Numbered from the stretch's first letter, positions 16,016 through 24,979 are shown. The stretch is DNA of 64,000 nt from Oscillospiraceae bacterium (GCA_022508885.1 JAFLUG010000001.1:1-64000), one strand, 5' to 3'. The notes: generated from the letters alone by a model not told the origin. Program-made: numbers and translations.

Positions 16016-16249
16016 TTACTGCTTATCCTCAACATATTTTACAATATCGCCTACAGTCTTGATATTTTCAACCTGATCCTCGGGGATCTCAACCGAAAAC
16101 TCGTCCTCAATAGCCATAACAAGGTCAACAACGTCGAGCGAGTCCGCGCCGAGATCATCGGTGATAACAGACGCCTCAGTGATGCTGTTCTTATCGGTAA
16201 CATCGAGCTGATCCGCAATAATGTCTCTTATTTTCTCAAAAGTTTCCAT
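16016..16249 (-). CDS. acpP: Acyl carrier protein
   Basis: The 77-residue acidic helical protein has the phosphopantetheine site GADSLDVVDLVMAIEDEF with the modified Ser at about residue 37. It carries growing acyl chains for the Fab enzymes. It is the last gene of the fatty-acid operon, 121 nt after accA, with GGAGG 9 nt before the ATG. Its position at the end differs from the usual place just after fabH or plsX. Confidence 0.95.
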   Translation of the reverse strand: METFEKIRDIIADQLDVTDKNSITEASVITDDLGADSLDVVDLVMAIEDEFSVEIPEDQVENIKTVGDIVKYVEDKQ

Positions 16250-16370
16250 TTAATAAACCTCCAAAATATATTACCAAAAAATCCTTGGCACTGTCATGTT
16301 ATATTATAAATCATCTTTACAAAATAATCAAGAGCAAATTCTTAAAATTTTATGGTGATATTTACCGAAA

Positions 16371-17174
16371 TTATTCGGTAAACATACCAATTTTTCTAAA
16401 CTTGTTATATCTGTTTTCCAAAAGCCGCTCTGTCGGAAGCGTCCTGAGTCTTGCCGCGGCTTCAACCAGATACTCGTATATGCTGTCGGCGGTCTGCTCG
16501 GGATTTGTCTGCGCGCCGCCGTCGGGCTCTGTTATTATCTTGTCGCATACGCCAAAGCGCGTCAGGTCCTCGGCGGTTATTTTCAGTATCTCGCACGCTT
16601 CTTTTTCCTTAGAGCCGTCCTTCCAGAGAATAGACGCCGCGCCGCGCGGGGAAATAACCGAATAAAGCGCGTTTGAAAGCATCGCCAGCTCGTCGCACAC
16701 CGCCAGAGCAAGCGCGCCTCCGCTTCCGCCCTCGCCAAGCACGACCGATATAACGGGCGTTTTAAGCGTCATAAACTCGGCGAGGTTTTTGGCTATAGCC
16801 TCTCCCTGACCGCGTTTTTCCGCTTCTATCCCGCAGTATGCTCCGGGAGTATCCACAAGGCAGATGATAGGCCTGCGGAACTTTTCCGCCTGTCTCGCAA
16901 GCCTCAGCGCTTTTCTGTAGCCCTCGGGATGGGGCATGGAGAAGTTTGTGCGGCGGTTTTCGTCGAGGGTCTTTCCTTTGACCTGAGCGATAACAGTTAC
17001 GGGAACGTCGCTTAAAAAGCCTATTCCGCCGATAATTGCCGCGTCGTCGCCGAACAGCCTGTCTCCGTGAAACTCCATAAACCGTGTAAATATCGCGGGA
17101 ATATAGTCGTTTACCGTCGGGCGGTTTTTGTTGTGAACTATTTCCATTCGCTCCCAAGCGGATAAAGTACTCAT
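16371..17174 (-). CDS. accA: Acetyl-CoA carboxylase carboxyltransferase subunit alpha
   Basis: The 267-residue protein has the crotonase-like carboxyltransferase fold with AccA motifs NRPTVNDYIPAIF, EFHGDRLFGDD, PHPEGYRKALRL, DTPGAYCGIEAE, GEGGSGGALAL and SPRGAASILWKD. With AccD it transfers CO2 from carboxybiotin to acetyl-CoA. It lacks the 40-50 residue coiled N-terminal part seen in E. coli and Bacillus AccA and begins directly at STLSAWERMEI. GAAGGAG precedes the ATG. A short open frame with a perfect ribosome site lies in the unusually long 130-nt gap to accD (see 17246-17308). Confidence 0.93.
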   Translation of the reverse strand: MSTLSAWERMEIVHNKNRPTVNDYIPAIFTRFMEFHGDRLFGDDAAIIGGIGFLSDVPVTVIAQVKGKTLDENRRTNFSMPHPEGYRKALRLARQAEKFRRPIICLVDTPGAYCGIEAEKRGQGEAIAKNLAEFMTLKTPVISVVLGEGGSGGALALAVCDELAMLSNALYSVISPRGAASILWKDGSKEKEACEILKITAEDLTRFGVCDKIITEPDGGAQTNPEQTADSIYEYLVEAAARLRTLPTERLLENRYNKFRKIGMFTE

Positions 17175-17193
17175 AAAAACTCCTTCGTTTATC

Positions 17194-17221
17194 AGAGGTT
17201 AGAAGTAAGAGGTTAGAATTG
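17194..17221. repeat. Heptanucleotide repeat tract between accD and accA
   Basis: Reading the plus strand, GAGGTTA-GAAGTAA-GAGGTTA-GAATTGG gives four 7-nt units. It sits in the only long gap within the accC-accD-accA stretch and may have been inserted there. Confidence 0.5.
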
Positions 17222-17245
17222 GGAATAATAACTAACCGCTAATCT

Positions 17246-17308
17246 TTAATCACTATAAACTAATTCCGATAAATTTTCCTGGCTGGAGATAATATCCGAA
17301 AAGTTCAT
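17246..17308 (-). CDS. 20-residue micro-ORF between accD and accA (leader peptide or accA remnant)
   Basis: The ATG overlaps the accD stop (ATGA) and is preceded by a perfect AAAGGAGG at 9-nt spacing, one of the best ribosome sites in the window. It encodes MNFSDIISSQENLSEL and four more residues, then TAA. The AT-rich, polar sequence loosely recalls the N-terminal helix of longer AccA proteins. It is not in frame with accA, which restarts 71 nt later. It may be the old accA start cut off by the inserted 7-nt repeats, or a coupling/leader peptide. Nothing shows that it is functional. Confidence 0.4.
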   Translation of the reverse strand: MNFSDIISSQENLSELVYSD

Positions 17309-18198
17309 ATTGTTTTTTCCTCCTTTGGAAATCCGTGAAGCTTGAGAATATTGGAAAGCCTTTTTCTCATCATTCCGCGCTCTACTATCATATCCACAAA
17401 TCCGCAGTCCTGCTGAAACTCCGCCGACTGAAAATCGTCGGGCAGGCGCTGGCGGATAGTATCCTGTATAACTCTTCTGCCCGCAAAGCCTATAAGCACC
17501 TTCGGCTCGGCGATAGTAACGTCCGCCAAGCTCGCGAACGACGCTGTAACTCCGCCCGTCGTCGGGTCGGTCATAACTGCTATATACAAGCCGCCCGCGT
17601 CACTGTGAAGCTTGACAGCGCCGCTTGTTTTCGCCATTTGCATCAGCGACACGATGCCCTCCTGCATACGCGCTCCGCCCGAGGCGGTGAACATAATCAC
17701 GGGCAGTCCTTTCTTTGCGGCGTATTCAAAGGCGCGTGTGATCTTCTCTCCTACAACGCTTCCCATGCTCGCCATCATAAAATGGCTGTCCATTATGCCT
17801 ATCACGCAGCGATATCCGCGTATAGTACATTCTCCCGTAACGATAGCCTCGTTAGTTTCGCATTCCTTTATGCACTTTTCGACCTTTTCCTCATACTTCG
17901 GAAATCCGATAGGATTAAGCGAGCGCAGGTTTTCGTCAAATGGCGTAAAGCTGCCCTCGTCCGCGGTAAGCTCAAGACGCTCCTGCCATGTAAGACGCGC
18001 GTGATATCCGCACTTGGGACAGACCTTTTTGTTGTTTACAAACTCATCGTTATAGAAAACTCCCGAACAGCGCGGACATTTAAACAGCAGATCCTGCGGT
18101 ATCTCAACGTCGCCCTTTGCTTCCTTTTTGTCGGCTGAGCTGTGGCTGTCGTCGGTAAAACGCGACTTTACTACCTTGAACAGTTCTTCGATGTCCAT
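17305..18198 (-). CDS. accD: Acetyl-CoA carboxylase carboxyltransferase subunit beta
   Basis: The 297-residue protein has an N-terminal four-Cys zinc ribbon (CPRC...CPKCGYH, residues about 40-65) and a crotonase-like domain with TASGGARMQEG and SFASLADVTIAEPKVLIGFAG. It forms the carboxyltransferase half with AccA. The ATG at 18198 is preferred over a GTG at 18207 because AAGGAG, inside the end of accC, is 8 nt upstream of it. Confidence 0.95.
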   Translation of the reverse strand: MDIEELFKVVKSRFTDDSHSSADKKEAKGDVEIPQDLLFKCPRCSGVFYNDEFVNNKKVCPKCGYHARLTWQERLELTADEGSFTPFDENLRSLNPIGFPKYEEKVEKCIKECETNEAIVTGECTIRGYRCVIGIMDSHFMMASMGSVVGEKITRAFEYAAKKGLPVIMFTASGGARMQEGIVSLMQMAKTSGAVKLHSDAGGLYIAVMTDPTTGGVTASFASLADVTIAEPKVLIGFAGRRVIQDTIRQRLPDDFQSAEFQQDCGFVDMIVERGMMRKRLSNILKLHGFPKEEKTI

Positions 18199-18203
18199 TC
18201 GGC

Positions 18204-19553
18204 TCACTCCTTCATAATGTCAACGCGGTTTAAAAATCCGTTGTCAAAGTTTCCGCGGACAAAATCTTCGTTTTTCAAAAGCGCGAGCTGAAAATCAATA
18301 TTTGTTTCAACTCCGTCGATAACAAACTCCGCTAACGCCACACGCGCCTTCATTATCGCTTCTTCGCGGTCTTGTCCCTTTACAATAAGTTTTGCTATCA
18401 TGCTGTCGTAAAACGGCGGTATCTCATAGCCCGCGTACACCGCGCTGTCTATTCTTACGTTAAATCCGCCCGGCGCGTGTATAGACCTTACAAGTCCGGG
18501 GCAGGGCTGGAAGTTCCTGCGGGGATTCTCAGCGTTTACACGGCATTCTATCGCGTGTCCGCTTATCCTGACGTCGTCCTGGGTAAACCAGAGCTTTTCG
18601 CCCGCGGCAATGCGTATCTGCGCCTTTACGAGGTCAACGCCCGTGACAAACTCGGTTACGGGATGTTCTACCTGAATACGCGTGTTCATTTCCATAAAGT
18701 AGAAGTTTCTGTCCTTATCGACAAGAAACTCTATCGTACCGGCATTTCTGTATCCGCTTACCTTTGCGGCGCTTACCGCCGCCTCGCCCATTTTTCGGCG
18801 AAGCTCGTCGGTCATAATTGGACTGGGACTTTCCTCTAAGACTTTCTGATTGCGGCGCTGTAAAGAGCAGTCGCGCTCGCCTAAATGCACAACGTTTCCG
18901 AAATTGTCCGCAAGAAGCTGGACCTCAATATGCCGCGGATCTACGACAAATTTCTCGATATAGAGCCCGCCGTTTCCGAAGCAAGCCTCCGCCTCGGCGC
19001 TTGCGGAAAGAAAATTGGTTTCGAGGGCGTTTTTGTTTTCTACAAGTCGTATTCCTCTTCCGCCGCCGCCGGCAGTCGCCTTTACCATAACGGGATATCC
19101 GATCTTATCGCACACCTCGTATGCTTCTTCAAGCGTGTTTACAATTCCGTCCGAGCCGGGGATAACGGGCACTCCCGCGTCTATCATTGTCTTTCGTGCG
19201 TTTGCCTTGTCGCCCATCTCGTCCATTACCTGCGGGGGAGGGCCTATAAAGGTTATCCCGCACTTTTCGCAAAGCCGCGCGAAATCGGCGTTTTCCGACA
19301 GAAAACCGAAGCCCGGATGTATGGCGTTTGCGCCGGTAGCCTCACAGGCGGCGATTATCGCCTTTGTGTTGAGGTAGCTGTCCTTTGACTGCGCGGGGCC
19401 GATACAGACCGCCTCGTCCGCTATCTGCGCGTGGAGCGCGAATTTATCCGCGGTAGAATACACCGCGACGGTTTTTATTCCAAGCTCGCGGCAGGCTCTC
19501 ATAATGCGAATGGCTATCTCGCCGCGGTTGGCAATAAGTATCTTGTTGAACAT
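18204..19553 (-). CDS. accC: Biotin carboxylase subunit of acetyl-CoA carboxylase
   Basis: The 449-residue ATP-grasp enzyme carboxylates the biotin on AccB using ATP and bicarbonate. Motifs are IANRGEIAIRI at the start, the ATP loop KATAGGGGRGIR, ERDCSLQRRNQKV, EMNTRIQVEHPVTE and GHAIECRVNAENP. Full length for the family. Placed between fabZ (40 nt) and accD. Confidence 0.96.
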   Translation of the reverse strand: MFNKILIANRGEIAIRIMRACRELGIKTVAVYSTADKFALHAQIADEAVCIGPAQSKDSYLNTKAIIAACEATGANAIHPGFGFLSENADFARLCEKCGITFIGPPPQVMDEMGDKANARKTMIDAGVPVIPGSDGIVNTLEEAYEVCDKIGYPVMVKATAGGGGRGIRLVENKNALETNFLSASAEAEACFGNGGLYIEKFVVDPRHIEVQLLADNFGNVVHLGERDCSLQRRNQKVLEESPSPIMTDELRRKMGEAAVSAAKVSGYRNAGTIEFLVDKDRNFYFMEMNTRIQVEHPVTEFVTGVDLVKAQIRIAAGEKLWFTQDDVRISGHAIECRVNAENPRRNFQPCPGLVRSIHAPGGFNVRIDSAVYAGYEIPPFYDSMIAKLIVKGQDREEAIMKARVALAEFVIDGVETNIDFQLALLKNEDFVRGNFDNGFLNRVDIMKE

Positions 19554-19593
19554 TTTTTACGCTCCAATTCAATAGTGGACTTTTAGTCTGGAT

Positions 19594-20034
19594 TTACTCT
19601 GTTTTAGGGTCGGAAACAGCAAACGATATCTCGGCGGTAACGACCTTTTTGCCGTTTACCTTGGCTGTTGCTTTGCCAAAGCCTATCGGACCCTTTTTCT
19701 CGGTCATTTCCACAGACAGCTCGAGTGTATCACCCGGAAGGACCTGCCCGCGAAAACGCGCCTTGTCTATGCCCGCGAAAAACGCTATCTTTCCCTTGTT
19801 TTCAGGCAGCGCCAGCGCGCATACGGCTCCCGCCTGTGCCAGCATTTCTATCATCAATACTCCGGGGGTCACGGGCTGTCCGGGAAAATGCCCCTTAAAC
19901 CAGTATTCGTCGGGTTTGAGATATTTCTTCGCCGTTACTTTCACGCCCGGTTCAAGCTCGGTTACCTCGTCGATAAGCAAAAACGGGTCGCGGTGGGGGA
20001 TAATTTCCTTTATCTGTTCTAAATTCAATGTCAT
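19594..20034 (-). CDS. fabZ: 3-hydroxyacyl-ACP dehydratase
   Basis: The 146-residue hot-dog-fold protein has the catalytic motif HFPGQPVTPGVLMIEMLAQ (His near residue 49, followed by the conserved Glu). It dehydrates 3-hydroxyacyl-ACP in chain elongation. The start is 1 nt after the accB stop, so the two are translationally coupled. Confidence 0.95.
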   Translation of the reverse strand: MTLNLEQIKEIIPHRDPFLLIDEVTELEPGVKVTAKKYLKPDEYWFKGHFPGQPVTPGVLMIEMLAQAGAVCALALPENKGKIAFFAGIDKARFRGQVLPGDTLELSVEMTEKKGPIGFGKATAKVNGKKVVTAEISFAVSDPKTE

Positions 20035-20035
20035 A

Positions 20036-20554
20036 TTACTCGATCCTCATTATCTTCTGGTCATACTCTACCGTATCGCCGTTGTTTACATAGATCTCGG
20101 CAACTCTTCCCGAAAACTCGCTTGTTACCTCGTTCATAAGCTTCATGCTCTCGATTATGCATACAACGTCGCCCTCTTTTACCGTGTCGCCTACGCGTAC
20201 AAACGGCGGCTTTTCGGGCGCTGGAGAGGTGTAGAAGGTGCCGATTATCTTCGACCTTATGATATTTCCCGACTCGTTTTCAACAGCGGGAGCGGCGGGC
20301 GTGCCCGCGGCAGGCTGCGAAGCCATCTGCGGAACCTGTCCCATAGACGCCGCGACAGGAGCTATCGGCATTATCGGTGGCATATGCGGCGGCATACCGC
20401 CCTTGTGATGAGGTCTGCCCTCTATGACTATATCCATGTCCTCAGTGCTTATTTTTATTCTCGAAAGCTCGTTGTCCTTCACTATCTTTGCGAGAGCCTC
20501 GACGCATTCTACCGTATCCTGAATCGGAGTCTGCTCTTTATCCTTTAAGCTCAT
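20036..20554 (-). CDS. accB: Biotin carboxyl carrier protein of acetyl-CoA carboxylase
   Basis: The 172-residue protein has an N-terminal helical region, a Pro/Ala/Met-rich flexible linker (about residues 50-90) and a C-terminal biotinyl domain with IESMKLMNEV, where the Lys is biotinylated. Ser replaces the more common Ala in the AMKM/AMKL context. It shuttles carboxyl groups between AccC and AccA-AccD. It lies between fabF and fabZ as in other clostridial fab operons. Confidence 0.95.
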   Translation of the reverse strand: MSLKDKEQTPIQDTVECVEALAKIVKDNELSRIKISTEDMDIVIEGRPHHKGGMPPHMPPIMPIAPVAASMGQVPQMASQPAAGTPAAPAVENESGNIIRSKIIGTFYTSPAPEKPPFVRVGDTVKEGDVVCIIESMKLMNEVTSEFSGRVAEIYVNNGDTVEYDQKIMRIE

Positions 20555-20588
20555 ATCATTTCTCCTTAATTAATATCCATCAAACGAA

Positions 20589-21827
20589 TTATTCCACGGG
20601 AACAAGGCATATACAGCCGTTGTGTCCGCCAAAGCCGAGGGAGTTGCTGAGAGCGGCGGTTATTTTAAGCTCCCGCGCGCCTTCGGTCACATAATCAAGG
20701 TCGCATTCGGGATCGGGAACTTTATACCCAAGAGTTTGGTGTATTTTTCCGTGCTTTATCGAAAGCGCCGTGACAATTGCCTCTACACCGCCCGCGGCGC
20801 CCAGAAGATGCCCCGTCATGGACTTTGTTGAGTTTACCGCGATACTTTTCGCGTGATTGCCGAACGCAAGCTTTATCGCCTTTGTTTCGGTAAGGTCGTT
20901 CATATGAGTGGAAGTGCCGTGAGCGTTGATATAGTTTATCTGCTCGGGGGAAATTCCCGCTTCCGCTACGGCAAGCTCCATTGCCTTTGCTCCGCCCAGG
21001 CCGTCGGGATCGGGGCTTGTTTCGTGATAAGCGTCGCAGGTAGAGCCATAGCCGCTTATTTCGGCGTAGATATTCGCGCCGCGCGCCTTCGCGTGCTCGT
21101 ATTCTTCAAGAATGAGTATCCCGCAGCCGTCCGCCAGAACAAAACCGCTTCTTTCCGCGTCAAACGGAACAGACGCGCGGTCTACGTCGGTCGAGCGGGT
21201 AATTGCCTTCATATTGTTAAACGCCGCATAGCAGAAGCCGATGTCCGAGTGCTCGGTGCCGCCGGTCACTGCCGCGTCGAGATAACCGTTCTTTATCGCG
21301 CGGAACGCCTCGCCTATCGACTGCGTTCCGGAGGCGCAGGCTGTCGTTACGCAGAAATTGGAGCCTTTAAAGCCGTTTCTTATCGCAACCGTTCCCGCGG
21401 CCATATTTCCTATCATCTTCGTAATTGTGAACACCGAAACTCTGCCGCTGCCCTTTGAACGGTACGTCGCCATTTCGTCCTCGGTGGTGTAGATTCCGCC
21501 TATTCCGCTTCCGATGATACAGCCGACTCTGAACGGGTCGAGATCCTTGAAATCCGTTCCCGCGTCTTTAAGCGCCATATCCGCGCAGTAAACGGCGTAT
21601 TGTGTTATAACGTCGTTTCTGCGGATCTCCTTTTTGTCGAAAAGCGCGGAAGGATCGAAATTCTTTACCCTTGCGACAACGTTTTTCTCTTCGGGATTTT
21701 CCTCGGGAAACCAAGGCTCAAGCGTAAAACCGTGTTTTCCCGCCAAAAGGTTTTCCCACAGCTCTTTCGGGGAATTTCCGCAAGGCGAAACACACCCTAA
21801 TCCCGTTATTACTACTCGTCTGTTCAT
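20589..21827 (-). CDS. fabF: 3-oxoacyl-ACP synthase II
   Basis: This 412-residue thiolase-fold condensing enzyme has the nucleophile in VTTACASGTQSIGEAFR, the first His in HGTSTHMNDLTE and the second in STKSMTGHLLGAAGG. It elongates malonyl-ACP with acyl-ACP. It ends 35 nt before accB. Confidence 0.96.
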   Translation of the reverse strand: MNRRVVITGLGCVSPCGNSPKELWENLLAGKHGFTLEPWFPEENPEEKNVVARVKNFDPSALFDKKEIRRNDVITQYAVYCADMALKDAGTDFKDLDPFRVGCIIGSGIGGIYTTEDEMATYRSKGSGRVSVFTITKMIGNMAAGTVAIRNGFKGSNFCVTTACASGTQSIGEAFRAIKNGYLDAAVTGGTEHSDIGFCYAAFNNMKAITRSTDVDRASVPFDAERSGFVLADGCGILILEEYEHAKARGANIYAEISGYGSTCDAYHETSPDPDGLGGAKAMELAVAEAGISPEQINYINAHGTSTHMNDLTETKAIKLAFGNHAKSIAVNSTKSMTGHLLGAAGGVEAIVTALSIKHGKIHQTLGYKVPDPECDLDYVTEGARELKITAALSNSLGFGGHNGCICLVPVE

Positions 21828-21850
21828 ATATCCTCCATTGCGCCGATTTC

Positions 21851-21885
21851 TACTGCTTACTGTTTATTGTCAACTGTCAACTACA
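21851..21885. repeat. Heptanucleotide repeat tract at the fabG stop
   Basis: TACTGCT-TACTGTT-TATTGTC-AACTGTC-AACTACA: five 7-nt units that run up to and include the fabG stop codon. On the minus strand the units read TTGACAG, TTGACAA, TAAACAG, TAAGCAG. Confidence 0.6.
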
Positions 21886-22612
21886 TACTGAGTCCGCCGC
21901 TTATCTCGATTATCTGTCCCGTTACATAAGACGAATCATCCGAGCACAAAAACGCGACGACGCTTGCTATTTCCTCGGGCTGTCCGTAGCGCTTCATGGC
22001 GACCTGCTCTAAAATCGCGTTTTTCTGCTCTTCGGTCAGCTTGTCGGTCATGGGCGTTTGTATAAATCCGGGAGCTACGGCGTTTACGCGTATCCCGCGC
22101 GAGCCAAGCTCTTTTGCGGCGGTTTTTGTCATCGCTATAACAGCGCCCTTAGATGCGGAATAATTCATCTGCCCGGGGTTTCCGTAAAGACCCGCGACTG
22201 AGGCGAGATTTACTATGCTACCGCTTTTCTGACGGAGCATTACACCCCCGCAGAGCTTTGTCATGTTGAATACCGACTTCTGATTTATGCGGATAACGGT
22301 GTCATAGGTCTCCTCGGTCATTCTGAGAAGCAAACCGTCGCGGGTTATTCCCGCGTTGTTTACAAGAACGTCTATCGTTCCGAATTCTTCCTTTACCTTT
22401 TTTACAAGCTCTTCACACTGAGCATAGTCCGAAACGTCCGCCGCGTAAACGCTTGCCTTTACTCCGAGCGCTCTGCATTCCTCAGCGGTCTGCTGACCGG
22501 CCTCTTCGTTAAGCTCGTTTACAACAATGTCAAAGCCGTCCTTTGCAAGACGCCTTGCTATCGCCGCGCCTATTCCTCTGCCCGAACCCGTGATAATAGC
22601 TGTTTTGCTCAT
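21881..22612 (-). CDS. fabG: 3-oxoacyl-ACP reductase
   Basis: The 243-residue short-chain dehydrogenase has the NADPH motif [22 protein letters not shown], the catalytic Ser of VNLASVAG and the YSASK pair, and GFIQTPMT. The start at 22612 follows AAAGGATATTGT; an in-frame ATG at 22627 lacks a ribosome site. It is separated from fabH by a 166-nt gap holding a three-arm structured element. Confidence 0.95.
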   Translation of the reverse strand: MSKTAIITGSGRGIGAAIARRLAKDGFDIVVNELNEEAGQQTAEECRALGVKASVYAADVSDYAQCEELVKKVKEEFGTIDVLVNNAGITRDGLLLRMTEETYDTVIRINQKSVFNMTKLCGGVMLRQKSGSIVNLASVAGLYGNPGQMNYSASKGAVIAMTKTAAKELGSRGIRVNAVAPGFIQTPMTDKLTEEQKNAILEQVAMKRYGQPEEIASVVAFLCSDDSSYVTGQIIEISGGLSM

Positions 22613-22628
22613 ACAATATCCTTTCATT

Positions 22629-22757
22629 TAAATAGAATTTCAAAATTCATCACTTGACAGCGTTATGCGCGCAGCGCATAACGCTGTCAAGTGAGAACCG
22701 GTCAAAATTCTTTCTTCTGAAAAAATTTTGACCTTTTTGAAATTCGCGCTCTATTTT
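22629..22757. repeat. Three-arm junction element within the fab operon
   Basis: The outer stem GAATTTCAAAA (22635-22645) pairs with TTTTGAAATTC, with further A/T pairing outside (AAATAGA/TCTATTT). It encloses a 20-bp perfect hairpin (22651-22670 with 22674-22693, loop GCA) and a 10-bp perfect hairpin GGTCAAAATT / AATTTTGACC (22700-22733). It sits between fabH and fabG, so it lies in the operon mRNA. Confidence 0.75.
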
Positions 22758-22778
22758 ATGTGGTTCTAAACCTTATGT

Positions 22779-23777
22779 TTAAGTATCCATTATTATCGAG
22801 CCGTATGTAAGTCCCGCGCCGAAGCCGACGAGACACAGCTTCATCCCGCTTTTGAGCCTGCCGCTTTTGAAAAGCTCGTCAATTCCGACAGGTATACAAG
22901 CGCTTGAAACATTTCCCATATATTCAATATTTGTGTAGACCTTGTCCTCGGAAATACCTAAAAGCTCGGTCGCCTTTGCGATTATACGCAGATTTGCCTG
23001 GTGTGGAATCACAAGATCAAGCTCGGAAGGAGATACACCGCTTTGCTTTGATACATGCGTGACTGCGTCCGCCATTGCGTTTACCGCAAACTTATACACC
23101 GCTCTGCCGTCCTGATACAGGCAGTTTTTCTTTGCAAAGGTGTCAAAGCGGTTTTCGTAAAACTCGTCCTCGCCTTTGTAGAACGGGCAGTTGCTCTGAT
23201 AATTTACCTTGCAGTAAAGCGCTTCAAACTCATCGCCCTCGGCGCCCATAAACGAACTGAACTGCCCGTCGCTTTTCGTGACCACGACAGCCCCCGCCGC
23301 GTCTCCGAACAAAATGCAGTTTGCGCGGTCGGTATAGTCCTGCTGGGCGGAAAGCTTTTCGCTGGCTACGATAAGAATCGTTTTATACTTATCGGTCTCA
23401 AGGTATTTCTGCGCGATGTCCATGGCGGTGATAAATCCCGTGCAGGCGCTGTTTACGTCAAAGCAGGACGCGTTTACCGCGCCTATGCGCTTTTGTATAA
23501 GGCAGGACATGGCGGGATAGAAGAAATCGGGAGTGCAGGTCGAAACGATGATAAGATCGATCTTTTCGGCTGATATGCCCGCCGACCTCAGAGCGTCCTT
23601 CGCGGCTTCCGTGCCCATATAATAATTCGGCTTGTCCACCGACAACTGGCGTTTTTTGATACCGGTGCGCGGAAATATCCACTCGTCTGAGGTATCCAGA
23701 ATTTCCGAAAATTTGTCATTGTCGGCGACAAAATCGGGAACGAAGCTGCCTGTTCCCAAAAACTGCATTCCGCTCAT
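22779..23777 (-). CDS. fabH: 3-oxoacyl-ACP synthase III
   Basis: The 332-residue initiating condensing enzyme has the Cys of NSACTGFITAMD, the His of IPHQANLRI and the Asn of YMGNVSSACIP (Cys-His-Asn triad). It condenses acetyl-CoA or branched acyl-CoA with malonyl-ACP. It is the first gene of the operon behind a consensus promoter, with AAGGAG 7 nt before the ATG. Confidence 0.96.
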   Translation of the reverse strand: MSGMQFLGTGSFVPDFVADNDKFSEILDTSDEWIFPRTGIKKRQLSVDKPNYYMGTEAAKDALRSAGISAEKIDLIIVSTCTPDFFYPAMSCLIQKRIGAVNASCFDVNSACTGFITAMDIAQKYLETDKYKTILIVASEKLSAQQDYTDRANCILFGDAAGAVVVTKSDGQFSSFMGAEGDEFEALYCKVNYQSNCPFYKGEDEFYENRFDTFAKKNCLYQDGRAVYKFAVNAMADAVTHVSKQSGVSPSELDLVIPHQANLRIIAKATELLGISEDKVYTNIEYMGNVSSACIPVGIDELFKSGRLKSGMKLCLVGFGAGLTYGSIIMDT

Positions 23778-23879
23778 AAAAAACTCCTTGATTTTATTTC
23801 GAAAATAATGTATAATACTATTTGGTAGTTTGTACCGGATAAAATTTCCTTAAGCGTTAAAATTCAATATACAATAATT

Positions 23880-23908
23880 ATTATAACCCCTTTTGGATAA
23901 TTTGTCAA
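23880..23908 (-). promoter_or_regulatory. Consensus sigma-A promoter of the fab operon
   Basis: On the minus strand TTGACA, 17 nt, TATAAT: a perfect consensus, leaving a leader of about 95 nt before fabH. I see no convincing FapR or FabT box. Confidence 0.88.
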
Positions 23909-24055
23909 GTAGATGTTGGAAAATAGAGGCGAGGGATTTGGGATTTTTTTCTTGATTGGGTCGTTTTTTCTCATTTTGCGCCTTTTATGTTTAGTTATCA
24001 ATAATCTTTCGCCGGCGTCAGCAAACGCGGCGAAAATAATACGGAGGTATAACTT

Positions 24056-24979
24056 ATGAAAACAGTGTTTTTATTCTCGGGACAGGGTTCTCAATATCCG
24101 CAGATGGGGCTGGAGCTTGCGGAAAAGTATTCCGGCTCGGCAAAGATCTTAGAATGCGGTTCGGACATTATGGGGTTTGATTTAAAGGACAAGCTCGCGA
24201 ATGCTTCCGCCGAGGAGCTTTCGCAGACGCGCCTTTCACAGCCGGCTATCTTTACCGTTTCGCTGCTTGCGCTTAATGCCGCGCGTGAAAACGGGATCGA
24301 CAACTGCGCAGTCGCGGGGCATTCGCTCGGAGAATACGCGGCGATGTACGCGTCGAACGTTCTTTCGATGGAGGACGCGTTCAAAGCGATAAAGCTGAGA
24401 AGCGAGGCAATGGCCAAAGCCGCCGAAAATCAGAAGGGCGCAATGGCGGCGATAATCGGCTGTACAAACGAGGAGATAGAGCAGGTGATTTCGGGTCTCG
24501 GCGGCTTTGCGGCTCCCGCAAATTACAATTCTCCCGTTCAGACGGTAATTGCCGGAGAAGAGGCGGCTGTCGACGAGGCGATTGCTAAGTTCGGCGAAAT
24601 GGGCAAGCGCTCGGTAAAGCTCGCGGTTTCGGCGGCGTTCCATACAAAGCTTATGAAGCCCGCCGCGGACGAGTTTAAAGCAAGCATATCCGGCTTTGTG
24701 TTCTCCGCGCCGAATTGCGCGTATTATTCAAATCTCTACGGAACAAAGTTTGATACTCTGCCCGATATGCCCGATTATCTGGCAAAGCATATCTGTTCGC
24801 CGGTGAGATTTGTTGACGAGCTTAACGACATGCAGGCTGACGGAATTGACACATATGTCGAGCTCGGACCGAACAAAGTCCTTTCGGGGCTTGTGAGAAA
24901 AACGCTCAAGGGCGTTACAAACGTAAACATAGAAAACAACGAGACAATGGAAAAGGCGCTCGCGGCGCTTAAAGGATAA
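24056..24979 (+). CDS. fabD: Malonyl-CoA:ACP transacylase
   Basis: The 307-residue acyltransferase has FSGQGSQYPQMG at the N terminus, catalytic AGHSLGEYAAM (Ser near residue 90), a conserved Arg in KLRSEAM and AFHTKLM (His). It loads malonyl groups on ACP. It is transcribed divergently from the rest of the fab genes, 278 nt away, and continues into aroE-aroK, so it is not part of the main fab transcript. ACGGAGG precedes the ATG. Confidence 0.95.
   Translation: MKTVFLFSGQGSQYPQMGLELAEKYSGSAKILECGSDIMGFDLKDKLANASAEELSQTRLSQPAIFTVSLLALNAARENGIDNCAVAGHSLGEYAAMYASNVLSMEDAFKAIKLRSEAMAKAAENQKGAMAAIIGCTNEEIEQVISGLGGFAAPANYNSPVQTVIAGEEAAVDEAIAKFGEMGKRSVKLAVSAAFHTKLMKPAADEFKASISGFVFSAPNCAYYSNLYGTKFDTLPDMPDYLAKHICSPVRFVDELNDMQADGIDTYVELGPNKVLSGLVRKTLKGVTNVNIENNETMEKALAALKG

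Noticed and set aside
23778-24055. FapR or FabT operator in the fabH-fabD gap
   Set aside because: Only weak, partial palindromes such as TATTTGGTAGTTTGTA are present; none reaches a convincing match to either consensus.
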